Of a stretch of 64,000 nt of DNA, positions 7,508-15,844 are shown in pieces (within the stretch, counting starts at the first letter, position 1; every line of letters begins with the position of its first letter). The notes beneath the pieces were generated by a model, which saw nothing but the letters and a program-made list of their open reading frames with translations, had not been told where the DNA came from and made no database searches. This DNA is from an uncultured Prevotellaceae bacterium. Its GTDB lineage: Bacteria; Bacteroidota; Bacteroidia; Bacteroidales; Muribaculaceae. Position numbers and translations under genes: made by a program. Where the stretch lies: assembly GCA_900318645.1 (NCBI GenBank), contig ONLH01000028.1, positions 62,001 through 126,000 of the forward strand, in the 5' to 3' direction.

Positions 7508-9610
7508 ATGATCAAGAAAAGCTGGACATATTGGCTCATGGCTGCTGTGGCATGTGCAATGCTTGCCGCATGTGCCAGTATCGGCTCACCCGAAGGTGGA
7601 CCACGTGACTACACGCCACCTCAAGTGGTGAAGACGACTCCAGAAGCCGGTGCCCTCAACTTCAAGGGCGATAAAGTGGAAATCATCTTTGATGAAATCA
7701 TCAACCTGAAGGACCAGCAGAAGAAGGTCATCATCTCTCCCGCTCCCAAGTCGCAACCGATGATCCGCACCGTCGGCAAGAAAGTGACCATCGAGTTCCG
7801 CGACCCGCTTGAAGAAAACACGACCTATGTCATTGACTTCTCTAATGCCATTGAGGACAACAACGAGGGTAACCAGCTGGACGGATACACGTTTGCCTTC
7901 TCGACAGGTGACGTCATCGACACCCTGGCAGTATCAGGCATCGTGCTGCACGCCAATGACCTGGAGCCGATGCAGCACGTCATCGTGGGACTTCACAGCA
8001 ACCTCGACGACACCGCCTTCACCAATATTCCGCTGGAACGCGTGAGCCGCACCAATGACCGCGGCCAGTTCACCATCCGCAACCTCAAGCCCGGTAGTTA
8101 CCACGTGTTCGCCATCAACGACATGGACGGCGACTACCGCATGGCGCGCACCGAGGACATTGCCTTCCTCGACCAGGTCATCGAACCCACAACCAGCCAA
8201 TACACATCCCAGGACACCGTCTTCACCTTTGATAAACGCGTAGATACCGTGCTCACAGCTGAGCACACGCTGTATCTGCCCAACGACCTGCTGCTGTGCA
8301 TGTTCAACGAGGGCTACCGTTCTCACTACGTCAGGCAGACAAGCCGTCCTGCCGCCAACAAGCTGTATATGCTCTTCGGCGCACCTAACGACAGTTTGCC
8401 ACAGCTCGACATCATCAATCCTGCGGACCATGCTGCGGACTGGTATCGTGTAGAGCGCACATTGAACAACGACTCGCTCTTCTACTGGCTCACCGACTCG
8501 GCACTCATCAAGACAGACACTATCATCGTCGCGATGACCTACCTGCGCACCGACACTGCCGACCGCCTGGAACAGGTGACCGACACCATCCGCTTCGGCT
8601 ATCGCAAGCCCAACACACAAATCAAGGAAGAAGAGAAGAAAGCCAAGGAGCGCGAGGATCGTGCTAAACGACTGGCCCAACTGCTGGAAAAACAAGAGAA
8701 AGCTGCGGCACAGGGCAAGGAACTCAGCGAGGGAGACCTTGAGGAAATCAAGGAACTGCAACATGTGGATCCCAACGACACGCCCAAACTCACCATGGAA
8801 CTGGCCAAAAGCGGCACCATCGACGTGGGCGACTCCATCATCCTCAAGTTTGACACACCCATTGCAAGCATTAATCCCTGGGGCGTGCACCTGGATATGA
8901 AACGTGACACATTGTGGATACCCTACAGTGGTGGTCTGCCTGCATTTAAACCAGTCAATGACTGCGACCCGATGCGCTACTGGCTACCTGTCACTACCCT
9001 GCCCGACTCCACCTATAGACTGACTATCGACAGCGCTGCCGTCACCTCGGTCTATGGACTGCACAACGAACCCTTATCCAAGGAGCTGAAAGTCCGTGGA
9101 CTGGATCAGTACGCTAACGTCTATTTCAAGGTCAATGTCACGCGCGATGCCTTTGTTGAACTATTGGCATCGGGCGAAAAGGTTGTACGCACTGTCACAG
9201 TCAAGAACGGAAACTTTGAACTCCTGAATGTTCCCGCTGGAACCTATTACCTGAAACTCACCATCGACAGCAACGGCAACGGCAAGTGGGACACGGGCAA
9301 CTACAAGGAGCACCTGCAGCCCGAGGAAGTCTATTACTACCCCAAAAAACTACGCCTACGTGCCAACTGGGACCTTGACGAGAACTGGGACATCTACCAG
9401 ACAGCTATCGACATGCAAAAACCCGAGGATATCAAGCGCAACAAGCCCGAGCAGTCCAAGAACAAACTTGACAAGAAACAAGACAAGAACGGCAACAACG
9501 AGGACGAGGAGGAAGACGAATTCTCAACCGGCATCAACAACAATACCTACACCGGCGACAGGTACAATGATACCAAGAATAACCGTCCCAACCGCCGCCT
9601 GACCCGATAA
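7508..9610 (+). CDS. Large Ig-like domain lipoprotein
   Basis: This 700-residue protein has a lipobox signal peptide (LAAC, Cys near residue 22). Residues of about 35-140 form a bacterial Ig-like domain of the SbsA/Big_5 type (PPQVVKTTPEAGA...VEIIFDEIINL). A carboxypeptidase-regulatory-like domain follows (VSGIVLHANDL...FTIRNLKPGSYHVFAINDMDGD). Residues 370-420 are charged and helical, a second Ig-like unit comes next, and the tail is Asn/Asp/Glu/Lys-rich (KQDKNGNNEDEEEDE). It is probably attached to the outer membrane. Homologues are widespread in Bacteroidales without a proven function. No metal or catalytic motif was seen. Confidence 0.85.
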   Translation: MIKKSWTYWLMAAVACAMLAACASIGSPEGGPRDYTPPQVVKTTPEAGALNFKGDKVEIIFDEIINLKDQQKKVIISPAPKSQPMIRTVGKKVTIEFRDPLEENTTYVIDFSNAIEDNNEGNQLDGYTFAFSTGDVIDTLAVSGIVLHANDLEPMQHVIVGLHSNLDDTAFTNIPLERVSRTNDRGQFTIRNLKPGSYHVFAINDMDGDYRMARTEDIAFLDQVIEPTTSQYTSQDTVFTFDKRVDTVLTAEHTLYLPNDLLLCMFNEGYRSHYVRQTSRPAANKLYMLFGAPNDSLPQLDIINPADHAADWYRVERTLNNDSLFYWLTDSALIKTDTIIVAMTYLRTDTADRLEQVTDTIRFGYRKPNTQIKEEEKKAKEREDRAKRLAQLLEKQEKAAAQGKELSEGDLEEIKELQHVDPNDTPKLTMELAKSGTIDVGDSIILKFDTPIASINPWGVHLDMKRDTLWIPYSGGLPAFKPVNDCDPMRYWLPVTTLPDSTYRLTIDSAAVTSVYGLHNEPLSKELKVRGLDQYANVYFKVNVTRDAFVELLASGEKVVRTVTVKNGNFELLNVPAGTYYLKLTIDSNGNGKWDTGNYKEHLQPEEVYYYPKKLRLRANWDLDENWDIYQTAIDMQKPEDIKRNKPEQSKNKLDKKQDKNGNNEDEEEDEFSTGINNNTYTGDRYNDTKNNRPNRRLTR

Positions 9611-9725
9611 CGCCTCACGCTAGGGCGTTAAGGTTTCATGCTCGCTGCGCTCGCGGTTTAAAGTTTAAGGTTTAGAGTTTAGAGAAGCATCCTCATTCCA
9701 TGGGGCTCACGGTAAGGCGCTAAGT
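9611..9725. repeat. Dispersed 3'-end repeat, family 3, plus GTTTA-type low-complexity sequence
   Basis: Directly after the lipoprotein stop lie GCCTCACGCTAGGGCG, ATGCTCGCTGCGCTCGCG and a run of TTTAAAGTTTAAGG-like units, ending in CTCACGGTAAGGCGCTAAG. The first two match, in reverse orientation, the block after pyrH (5103-5184). It is non-coding. Confidence 0.6.
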
Positions 9726-9748
9726 TTTTTAAAAAAACAAGAAATAAT

Positions 9749-9878
9749 GTGAGCTTGACGAAATTCTATTTTTGATCTCAGTGACTTAGCCACCAGGTGC
9801 TGCCCTAGAGACGCAAAATTTTGAGTCTCTACATAGCGAACGAATTGAGAATCAACGCTTTATTTTCGTTGAACTCAT
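9749..9878. repeat. MITE-like repeat, family 1, copy B (divergent interior)
   Basis: The ends GTGAGCTTGACGAAA (9749) and TTTTCGTTGAACTCAT (to 9878) are inverted and match those of the other copies. The interior is different: it contains AGAGACGCAAAATTTTGAGTCTCT, a hairpin of its own. It abuts copy C in a head-to-tail arrangement. Confidence 0.6.
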
Positions 9879-9890
9879 GCTAAAATTAAC

Positions 9891-10130
9891 GTGAGTTCGA
9901 TGAAAATAAAGCGCTGATACTCAGTACCCCCTCTTGGTTAAGAGGGGAACTCCTCCCCCGCCTGGGGGGAGGTGGCACGAAGTGCCGGAGGAGGGGGAGA
10001 GGGCGGGGGCGTTCGTGATACAGCGATAAATAACCTTAATCGGTGGAATCAACGCCCCCCAGCCCCCTCTAATCTTAGAGGGGGAGTTGCTAACGCACTG
10101 ATTGACAGTCAATAATTTCATCGAACTCAT
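9891..10130. repeat. MITE-like repeat, family 1, copy C
   Basis: The ends are GTGAGTTCGATGAAAATAA (9891) and TTTCATCGAACTCAT (to 10130). The interior carries CCCCCTCTTGGTTAAGAGGGG, a CCTCCCCC...GGGGGAGG hairpin, GGCACGAAGTGCC and CCCCTCTAATCTTAGAGGGG. It closely matches copy D at 18935. Both ends are followed by GCTAAAATT, which may reflect the insertion site or extra conserved sequence. Confidence 0.75.
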
Positions 10131-10142
10131 GCTAAAATTTAT

Positions 10143-10172
10143 ATCTTAGCGACTTTGCGGCTTTGCGTGGGG
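10143..10172. repeat. Short family 3 repeat unit
   Basis: ATCTTAGCGACTTTGCGGC followed by TTTGCGTGGGG resembles the units at 5103 and 39357. It is non-coding. Confidence 0.45.
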
Positions 10173-10249
10173 TTCTAATGGCTGAGTGGTTACCGCAGCG
10201 GCAATAGAGACTAAAAAAACTTTTTTTCAACATTTTTTTCGGCAAAAGG

Positions 10250-10279
10250 CTTGCATATTAAAAAAATGTACTACCTTTG
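10250..10279 (+). promoter_or_regulatory. Promoter of tRNA-Leu
   Basis: CTTG (10250-10253) and TACCTTTG (10272-10279) with an 18-bp spacer fit the Bacteroidota promoter, about 38 bp before the mature tRNA. Confidence 0.65.
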
Positions 10280-10316
10280 CACCGCTAAACGCAAAACGAA
10301 TTGCGCAAAGCCACAC

Positions 10317-10401
10317 GCCCAGGTGGCGGAATTGGTAGACGCGCACGTTTCAGGTGCGTGTGCCGCGAGGTGTGCGGGTTCGAGTCCCGCCCTGGGCACC
10401 A
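10317..10401 (+). tRNA. tRNA-Leu (anticodon CAG)
   Basis: The 7-bp acceptor stem GCCCAGG/CCTGGGC, the D arm GGCGGAATTGGTAGACGC, the anticodon stem CACGT/GCGTG with loop TTCAGGT (anticodon CAG), a long variable arm (GTGCCGCGAGGTG region) and the T arm GCGGGTTCGAGTCCCGC are all present. CCA is encoded. The long variable arm marks a class II tRNA (Leu). Confidence 0.96.
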
Positions 10402-10403
10402 AA

Positions 10404-10447
10404 GGGAATCCCCGACAATCACAACGGTTGTTGGGGATTCTTCTTTT
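10404..10447 (+). terminator. Terminator of tRNA-Leu
   Basis: GAATCCCCGACAA pairs with TTGTTGGGGATTC, followed by TTCTTTTTCTG. It starts just past the CCA end. Confidence 0.85.
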
Positions 10448-10463
10448 TCTGCTTTTACCAACG

Positions 10464-10573
10464 TTTTTCAACAACTGAATAGTCTTAGAAGCAGAGGGTA
10501 TAATAACATGAATGGCCATGAATGAGTCATGAATATTATTATTTATGGTCTATTCGTGGCCATTCGTGCTTTT
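10464..10573. repeat. Dispersed repeat, family 2, copy 1
   Basis: The left part (TTTTTCAACAACTGAATAGT) is shared with the copy at 17735. The right part is an imperfect inverted repeat, CATGAATGGCCATGAAT against ATTCGTGGCCATTCGTG, also seen at 17771 and 42762. It is non-coding, about 110 bp. Confidence 0.65.
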
Positions 10574-10598
10574 TAAATGGGGGCGGTTGCCGTGTCAT

Positions 10599-10646
10599 AA
10601 AAAAGCGGTGCCGACGGGCATGATGGTTTCGGCCGACGGCACCGCT
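10599..10646 (-). terminator. Terminator of the MBOAT/AlgX-like operon
   Basis: AGCGGTGCCG (604-613) pairs with CGGCACCGCT (637-646). On the minus strand the stem is followed by TTTTT. It lies 40 bp past the stop of the SGNH-like gene. Confidence 0.8.
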
Positions 10647-10685
10647 GCTTGATCAGTGATGAATCCTAATCTATACTATTTTTCC

Positions 10686-11768
10686 CTATGGGGTATCGTT
10701 GCTGCTTGTTTGGGGCCATTCGTCAGGGTATTGAAGGGGCAGTTCCTGCTCCTGGTAGCTGCGGTCGATGAGCTCGGTGCAGCGGTGGATCAGGATGTGC
10801 ATTCCGTCGTAGTAGCTATGAAGGTCATGAACCAATACACTATCCTCGCTAAAGTCGTGCACGTACCGGCTCCCCATGATCTCATAAAGCAGGGCACGGT
10901 CCAGCGGGAGCAGACCCTGGGTGCGGAAGCGGGGAGGGACGATGATGCAGTAATCGACATGATGCTCGTTGAGCATCGCGGCAATCTCACGCAACAGCTC
11001 CTCAGCGTCTCCCGTGATGACCAGCGGCATGGGGTTGGGCAGCGCCTGCATCTCCACCAGCCACGGCATGGTACTGAAGTAACTGTCGGGGTCTGCCAGG
11101 ATGAGCGAATCTTTGGCGTCGTTGCGGTCCTCGTTGGTCTCCTCGTCATGGCCGCTGACGGGGACGGGCTGCATCTTGCCGTCGGGGATAAGTTTGTCGG
11201 CAACCAAGTCAGGGCACAGGCTGTAGAGGAACAGCTCGGGGTCGCGGTAGGCGTTGAAGTGTACCATGTGGAAGTCGAGCCAGCTGACCTCGGGAGAGAC
11301 CTCATAATGCGGCACATAGGGCAGCTCGCTGTAGCGTTTCGGGCGCCTGTACATCTCTTCCTCCATCACCAGCAGCACGTGCCTGACGTCCTGGCCACGG
11401 TCAAACAGGTAACGCAGCTCGTCACGGATGCCCTCCAGGGGTTCCGCACCCGCCGTGAAGTGGTAGATGTGGGCACTGTCGGGCAGGTGACGGCCCCACT
11501 GGCGCGCGGTGAAGTTGGTGGACAGCGAGGAGCCGAAGATGAACGAGTCATAGTGCTGCTCCAGGCCGTGGTACTTGAGGCCCTCGACGGCGACATAGCG
11601 CTTGTTGGGGATGCGTTCCAGCGAATCTCCGGCCTCTACCGACACGCCGTCATAACGGTGCACCACCCCGAAGGGATCGAGCACCACGTACAGCGCCAGG
11701 AACAGCACCAGCGGCGAGGCCGCCAGCAGCACGCGCAGGATGAATTGCTTGATTCCTTTACGTTTCAT
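10686..11768 (-). CDS. Membrane-anchored SGNH/AlgX-like protein, partner of MBOAT
   Basis: This 360-residue protein has an N-terminal membrane helix (LLAASPLVLFLALYVVL) and a large outward domain containing the block FIFGSSLS, which resembles the Ser-containing block I of SGNH/DltD-like proteins. The gene starts 13 bp after the MBOAT gene ends, an arrangement seen with alginate (AlgI with AlgJ/AlgX) and teichoic acid (DltB with DltD) systems. There the MBOAT passes acyl groups across the membrane and an SGNH partner transfers them to a polymer. The role as acyltransferase partner rests on context and the weak motif. The glycan acylated is unknown. Confidence 0.7.
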   Translation of the reverse strand: MKRKGIKQFILRVLLAASPLVLFLALYVVLDPFGVVHRYDGVSVEAGDSLERIPNKRYVAVEGLKYHGLEQHYDSFIFGSSLSTNFTARQWGRHLPDSAHIYHFTAGAEPLEGIRDELRYLFDRGQDVRHVLLVMEEEMYRRPKRYSELPYVPHYEVSPEVSWLDFHMVHFNAYRDPELFLYSLCPDLVADKLIPDGKMQPVPVSGHDEETNEDRNDAKDSLILADPDSYFSTMPWLVEMQALPNPMPLVITGDAEELLREIAAMLNEHHVDYCIIVPPRFRTQGLLPLDRALLYEIMGSRYVHDFSEDSVLVHDLHSYYDGMHILIHRCTELIDRSYQEQELPLQYPDEWPQTSSNDTP

Positions 11769-11781
11769 GCCTTATCGTTTT

Positions 11782-13179
11782 TCAGAACTGGAAATAGATG
11801 AACTGCATGTCCCTGTCAAGGCTGTAGACCGAGATGCCGACGGTGAGCAGCCAGTAGATGAGCCAACGGACGGCAGCGGGGAACGGCATGCGTTCCAGCG
11901 GGAACTCCTGGCGGCGGCCCAGCCACTCGATGATGAAGAACGGCACCATGTAGAAGATGGGCTGGCCGAAGGTGGGGCGGACAAGCCAGCTGGTGTTCAG
12001 CATCACGTCGAGGATCTCGCCCAGGTGGGCGATGTTGGCTGCGCGGAAGGCGATGGCACTCAGCGCGAACAGCAGGAACGTCACCACGATGCGCGGCAGG
12101 TCACGCAACCCGGCGTGTTCGCTCAGGCGGCGCTTCGGCAGGAAAACGAACGGCAGCACCAGCAGTCCGTTGACCACGCCCCAGATGACAAACGTCCAGT
12201 CGGCACCGTGCCACAGGCCCGACAGCAGGAACAGCACCATCACGTTCAGTGCTGTGCGCCACCTGCCGCGGCGCGAGCCGCCCATCGGGAAATACACGTA
12301 GTGGCGGAACCACGAGATCAGCGAGATGTGCCAACGCTGCCACAACTCACGCATGTTGCGCGAGAAGAAGGGGTAGCGGAAGTTGGGTCGCAGGCGGATG
12401 TTGAACAGCCGCGCCGAGCCGATAGCGATGTCGCTGTAACCCGAGAAGTCGGCATAGATCTGTACCACGAACAGCACGCCTGCCCACAGCATGCTAGCGG
12501 CCGTGAAGTGGTAGGGGTTATACAGCAGGTAGTCCACATAGTAGCCGATGCTGTCGGCGATGATCACCTTCTTGGCAAGGCCCCACAGGATCTGGCGCAT
12601 GCCGATGACGGCGGTGTCGTAGTCGAACACCTTGCGGCGCAGGAACTGCGGCAGCAGGTTGGAAGCCCGTTCGATGGGACCCGCTACCAGCTGCGGGAAG
12701 AACGCGATGAACACGCAGAAGGCGACAGCATCGCGCGTGGGCTTGACATCGCCGCGGTACACGTCCACCGTGTAGCTGATCGCCTGGAAGGTGTAGAACG
12801 AGATGCCCACGGGAAGCAGGATGTTCAGCGTGGGCCAGTCAGGGTGAAGGCCGAACAGTCCCAGGAAGTCCACCAGGCTGTCGCGCAGGAAGCCCAGGTA
12901 CTTGAACACAGCCAGCACACCCAGGTTGAGCACAACGTTGGCAGCCACCCAACAGCGGTCATGGCGAGAGCGGTCACCGCGCATCAGCAGTGCCGAACCG
13001 TAGGTTGTCAGCGAGGTCAGCACAATCAGGCACAGCATGCGCCAGTCCCACCAGCCGTAAAACACATAGCTCGCGGCAAGAAGAAACAGGTTCTGGAGCC
13101 TCAACCGCCCTTTCAACCCCCAATAAACCAGAAACACCAGAGGAAGGAACAACGCGTATGTATAACTGTCGAACTGCAT
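11782..13179 (-). CDS. MBOAT-family membrane-bound O-acyltransferase (AlgI/DltB type)
   Basis: This 465-residue polytopic protein has about ten membrane segments. The family signature LLSGLWHGADWTFVIWG (near residue 310) contains the conserved catalytic His. YFPMGGSRRG and AGPIERASNLLPQF, also typical of AlgI, are present. MBOAT proteins move acyl groups (usually acetyl) from cytoplasmic donors to extracytoplasmic carbohydrates. It is the first gene of a two-gene unit with the SGNH-like protein, closed by the terminator at 10599. Substrate unknown. Confidence 0.93.
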   Translation of the reverse strand: MQFDSYTYALFLPLVFLVYWGLKGRLRLQNLFLLAASYVFYGWWDWRMLCLIVLTSLTTYGSALLMRGDRSRHDRCWVAANVVLNLGVLAVFKYLGFLRDSLVDFLGLFGLHPDWPTLNILLPVGISFYTFQAISYTVDVYRGDVKPTRDAVAFCVFIAFFPQLVAGPIERASNLLPQFLRRKVFDYDTAVIGMRQILWGLAKKVIIADSIGYYVDYLLYNPYHFTAASMLWAGVLFVVQIYADFSGYSDIAIGSARLFNIRLRPNFRYPFFSRNMRELWQRWHISLISWFRHYVYFPMGGSRRGRWRTALNVMVLFLLSGLWHGADWTFVIWGVVNGLLVLPFVFLPKRRLSEHAGLRDLPRIVVTFLLFALSAIAFRAANIAHLGEILDVMLNTSWLVRPTFGQPIFYMVPFFIIEWLGRRQEFPLERMPFPAAVRWLIYWLLTVGISVYSLDRDMQFIYFQF

Positions 13180-13284
13180 GGTTAACGCAAAACAACCATA
13201 TCTTCAATCGGATGAAATTATCGTGATGGTAGATTTCATCTTTTTTATATAACAACTTGAAAATGATTGTTGCAGCTAGGATGT

Positions 13285-14895
13285 TCAGTGAGATAACAGA
13301 TAATCAATCAGTTGTGTCACGTCGCCGATATCAAGTTTACCGTTAGCGTTCATGTCAAGGCGGTAAAGCGAACCTTTCTCTCCGCCTTTTAGCAGCAGAT
13401 TAATCAAAGCAGTCACGTCACCGATGGTTACCTTGCCGTCACCATTGATATCTCCCTTCAAACCATACACCTTATCAGGGTTGAAGCGCATACCCTTGTA
13501 AATAATTTCTCCGTCCTTAATGACGTGGCTCAGGCCGCAATATTCTTGATAATCGGCATCGGCTCCAGGCTGGCGCGTAAACGGCGTCAACAAGTCACCC
13601 ATGTTACGACTATCAAAACCAATACCCTCAACCAGATAGCAGATCGGTTCACCTTGTGCATCAACATAGGCCCAACGCTGGCATTCGTGACCTTCCACGA
13701 GAATCGGATCAACCTGTTTGAAATTCTCACTATTAAGTGTTGATGGTTTCTCCTGGCACATATTTTGACGGATGATAACTCCTGCCACAAAACCTGGCAC
13801 CAGATTTCGGCCTATCATATACAACTGCGTGTTCAAATCTCCTTCATGAGAGTCAAATTGGAGCATGTTACGTCCTTCTGATACGACCTTTTGTAATGCC
13901 AGATTACTTCCACAGAAGACACTTACATCAAAGGGGTCTTCCATAAGGAAGCTAATGATGCTGTCATTGTCATGGTTAATCTTTTCACCAGTATAGTAGT
14001 GGCACTTTTTGGCATTAAAGCCATCAGTAGGTATCACACCTCTGATTTCATAGGTGTAATAGTATCTTGTTGTATCACCATTGTTGATGATGACTTTTTC
14101 GTTGACCCACTGGACGCCATCTCGAACGATAGGCATTCGGCCATCTGTAGGTGCCACTTCTCCATAATTAACGCTTTTATAGACGATTTCACCATTTTCC
14201 ACCACATGGCTAAGATAATAAGCTGGCTCGAGAATTGGGTTGACGTCCGTATGAAGATAGCTCAATGGGTAGCCGGCACGATAACCGTCAACACCTATGC
14301 CTTCTATCACATAATAATCAAAGGTATCACGGATGCGGAACTTGTGACGTTTGGCCTTCTGTTCACCCAAGTCAAGTTCATCTATACCAAGGGACTCAAA
14401 GCCGTAGTCATTGAAGTGGTTGCAAATATTCCTGTAAAAGGTTTCTGGGTCATTGAAGTTGAGCAGAATGAATTCCTCGCCTGCCTTTAGGAGTTCTTCA
14501 ACGTTGGAAGAATGTAAGGGACCATAACTGATCCAAAAATCTGGAAAGGTTTTCTCCTGACCACCGGGAACGATGCCGTACACAATCTTGTTCTCTTCAC
14601 GCAAATAGACTAGCACAGTATCATTAACACTGTTGATGGAGTCACCACAGTATTTGTGCATCGCCTTGTAAAGAAGCCCATTGATGACGCTGTCCCCTTT
14701 AATCTCAAGTGTGAAATAATTCTTCCCTGGCTGGAAAAATTGGTCCCTCCATTGAGGATAATATGTTCCCCTGTTCTCGTAAAAGCAGATCCATTGCACT
14801 CCTTCACGGACGAAGGGGACATATCCATTCTCCTGCGCTAATGACTGGATCACACCCAGCAGCGCCAAAATCACAATAATTAAATACTTCTTCAT
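13285..14895 (-). CDS. Secreted two-module protein with a C-terminal dockerin-like domain
   Basis: This 536-residue protein has a signal peptide (residues 1-20, ending SLA-Q). It contains two similar modules of about 220 residues. Each starts with a PFVREGVQW/PIVRDGVQW block and ends with LSHVVENGEIVYKSVN or LSHVIKDGEIIYKGMR. The last 60 residues are a type I dockerin-like domain with two Ca-binding repeats (DINGDGKVTIGDVTALINLL and DMNANGKLDIGDVTQLIDYL). Dockerins bind cohesins in cellulosomes, but many Bacteroidales proteins carry the domain as a general C-terminal Ca-binding module. No cohesin was seen in the window. Function of the repeated module is unknown. Confidence 0.85.
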   Translation of the reverse strand: MKKYLIIVILALLGVIQSLAQENGYVPFVREGVQWICFYENRGTYYPQWRDQFFQPGKNYFTLEIKGDSVINGLLYKAMHKYCGDSINSVNDTVLVYLREENKIVYGIVPGGQEKTFPDFWISYGPLHSSNVEELLKAGEEFILLNFNDPETFYRNICNHFNDYGFESLGIDELDLGEQKAKRHKFRIRDTFDYYVIEGIGVDGYRAGYPLSYLHTDVNPILEPAYYLSHVVENGEIVYKSVNYGEVAPTDGRMPIVRDGVQWVNEKVIINNGDTTRYYYTYEIRGVIPTDGFNAKKCHYYTGEKINHDNDSIISFLMEDPFDVSVFCGSNLALQKVVSEGRNMLQFDSHEGDLNTQLYMIGRNLVPGFVAGVIIRQNMCQEKPSTLNSENFKQVDPILVEGHECQRWAYVDAQGEPICYLVEGIGFDSRNMGDLLTPFTRQPGADADYQEYCGLSHVIKDGEIIYKGMRFNPDKVYGLKGDINGDGKVTIGDVTALINLLLKGGEKGSLYRLDMNANGKLDIGDVTQLIDYLLSH

Positions 14896-15316
14896 AATAC
14901 TTTTCTTTAAATATTATTATTTGATGAGAAATCTATCTGTATCCCCCTTTTTCATCGGAGAAAAACGGTCATGTTCTCTTTGCAAAATTACGATGAAAAC
15001 AAGATTGAACTACAAAAAACCAGTTAACATTATATATAGATAATTTGCTGAATAACAACGTGTTGCAAAACTAAAAAATCATCACAGATAAATATGTCGA
15101 AAAGAGGGCCGAATCTGGACGATTCGACCCTCTTTTCATGCACTGGGAACGACTTATAATCACTCCCCTACGGATATTTCTCAACTTCATTCAAGTTCCT
15201 GAAGTGCGAAACACTTCAGAACTTGAAGGTTCATGGTTAAAACTTAGTGATGAATTCTATAAGTGATTGCGAGTATTGTCAGCTTTATCTCAACTCTTAA
15301 CCCTAACATCTAATCC
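14896..15316. other. Intergenic region upstream of the dockerin gene
   Basis: About 420 AT-rich bases hold the bidirectional hairpin at 15100-15136. On the minus strand GTAATTTTGC near 14985 is a possible -7 element for the dockerin gene. No credible small gene was seen. Confidence 0.5.
15100..15136. terminator. Bidirectional terminator-like hairpin
   Basis: AAAAGAGGG-CGAATC pairs with GATTCG-CCCTCTTTT around a TGGAC loop with one mismatch. It has A-rich and T-rich flanks, so it could act on either strand. It lies between the DUF3244 gene and the dockerin gene. Confidence 0.7.
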
Positions 15317-15721
15317 TCAATCTCCAAATCCAAAATGAGGTGTCTTTTTATCGTAATAGATGTAGATGTTTTTCACATATGTGTTTCTCAATGGCGTGAA
15401 AATGAATATTGTATAGTAACCTTCTTGAAAAGAAGATACGTCTATCGTGGCAAATGAGCCATTGACGGTAATCGAATATGGATGTAGCATATCATTCTCA
15501 TAATATATCTTCACGCGGTAATAACCCACATCTCCTGTACCGGTGATGGTAATCGTTTGACTCACATTATCATACTCAATACAAGGCTCATCATTGATGA
15601 TGTGCAAATCGTGATTGTCACTTTGAGTAGTATGCTCAATATATATCTGTCCTTTGTTGTTGCTTTGTCCATTTACATTAAGCGACAACACTAAGAAAAA
15701 TAATAAAAGACACTTTTTCAT
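15317..15721 (-). CDS. Small exported DUF3244-like protein
   Basis: The longest frame starts at 15763, but ATG 15721 (MKKCLLLFFLVLSLNVNG) gives a clean signal peptide, so a product of 134 residues is preferred. The mature part is a single beta-sandwich with the features of DUF3244: a short N-terminal strand, TITGTGDVGYYRVKIYY, and SFQEGYYTIFIFT near the end. In Bacteroides such proteins sit beside TPR/HTH regulators, exactly as here (next gene at 15845). Function is unknown; a ligand or signal for that regulator is speculation. Confidence 0.8.
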   Translation of the reverse strand: MKKCLLLFFLVLSLNVNGQSNNKGQIYIEHTTQSDNHDLHIINDEPCIEYDNVSQTITITGTGDVGYYRVKIYYENDMLHPYSITVNGSFATIDVSSFQEGYYTIFIFTPLRNTYVKNIYIYYDKKTPHFGFGD

Positions 15722-15844
15722 ATGACGTATTTGTTCTTGTTTCGAGTTACAAAAATACTTCAAAATAGAATCACCAACAAAAAAATCAATTCACATTTTA
15801 ACACCTTAATTAACTGATTATCATGCTTTTAAAAAATCAATAAA

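Noticed and set aside
9921-10130. 69-codon minus-strand frame inside MITE copy C (and the similar 18918-19163 frame in copy D)
   Set aside because: The frames are produced by the repeat itself, are rich in Pro/Ser from the C-rich hairpins and have no conserved start or leader; such frames are often mis-annotated as proteins.
10251-10525. Three overlapping frames across tRNA-Leu
   Set aside because: They translate the tRNA and its terminator on both strands; the RNA gene explains the sequence.
10656-13185. Long plus-strand frames (381 and 481 codons) opposite the MBOAT/SGNH-like pair
   Set aside because: They are antisense shadows caused by codon bias; they lack leaders and familiar motifs, whereas the minus-strand frames have clear MBOAT features.
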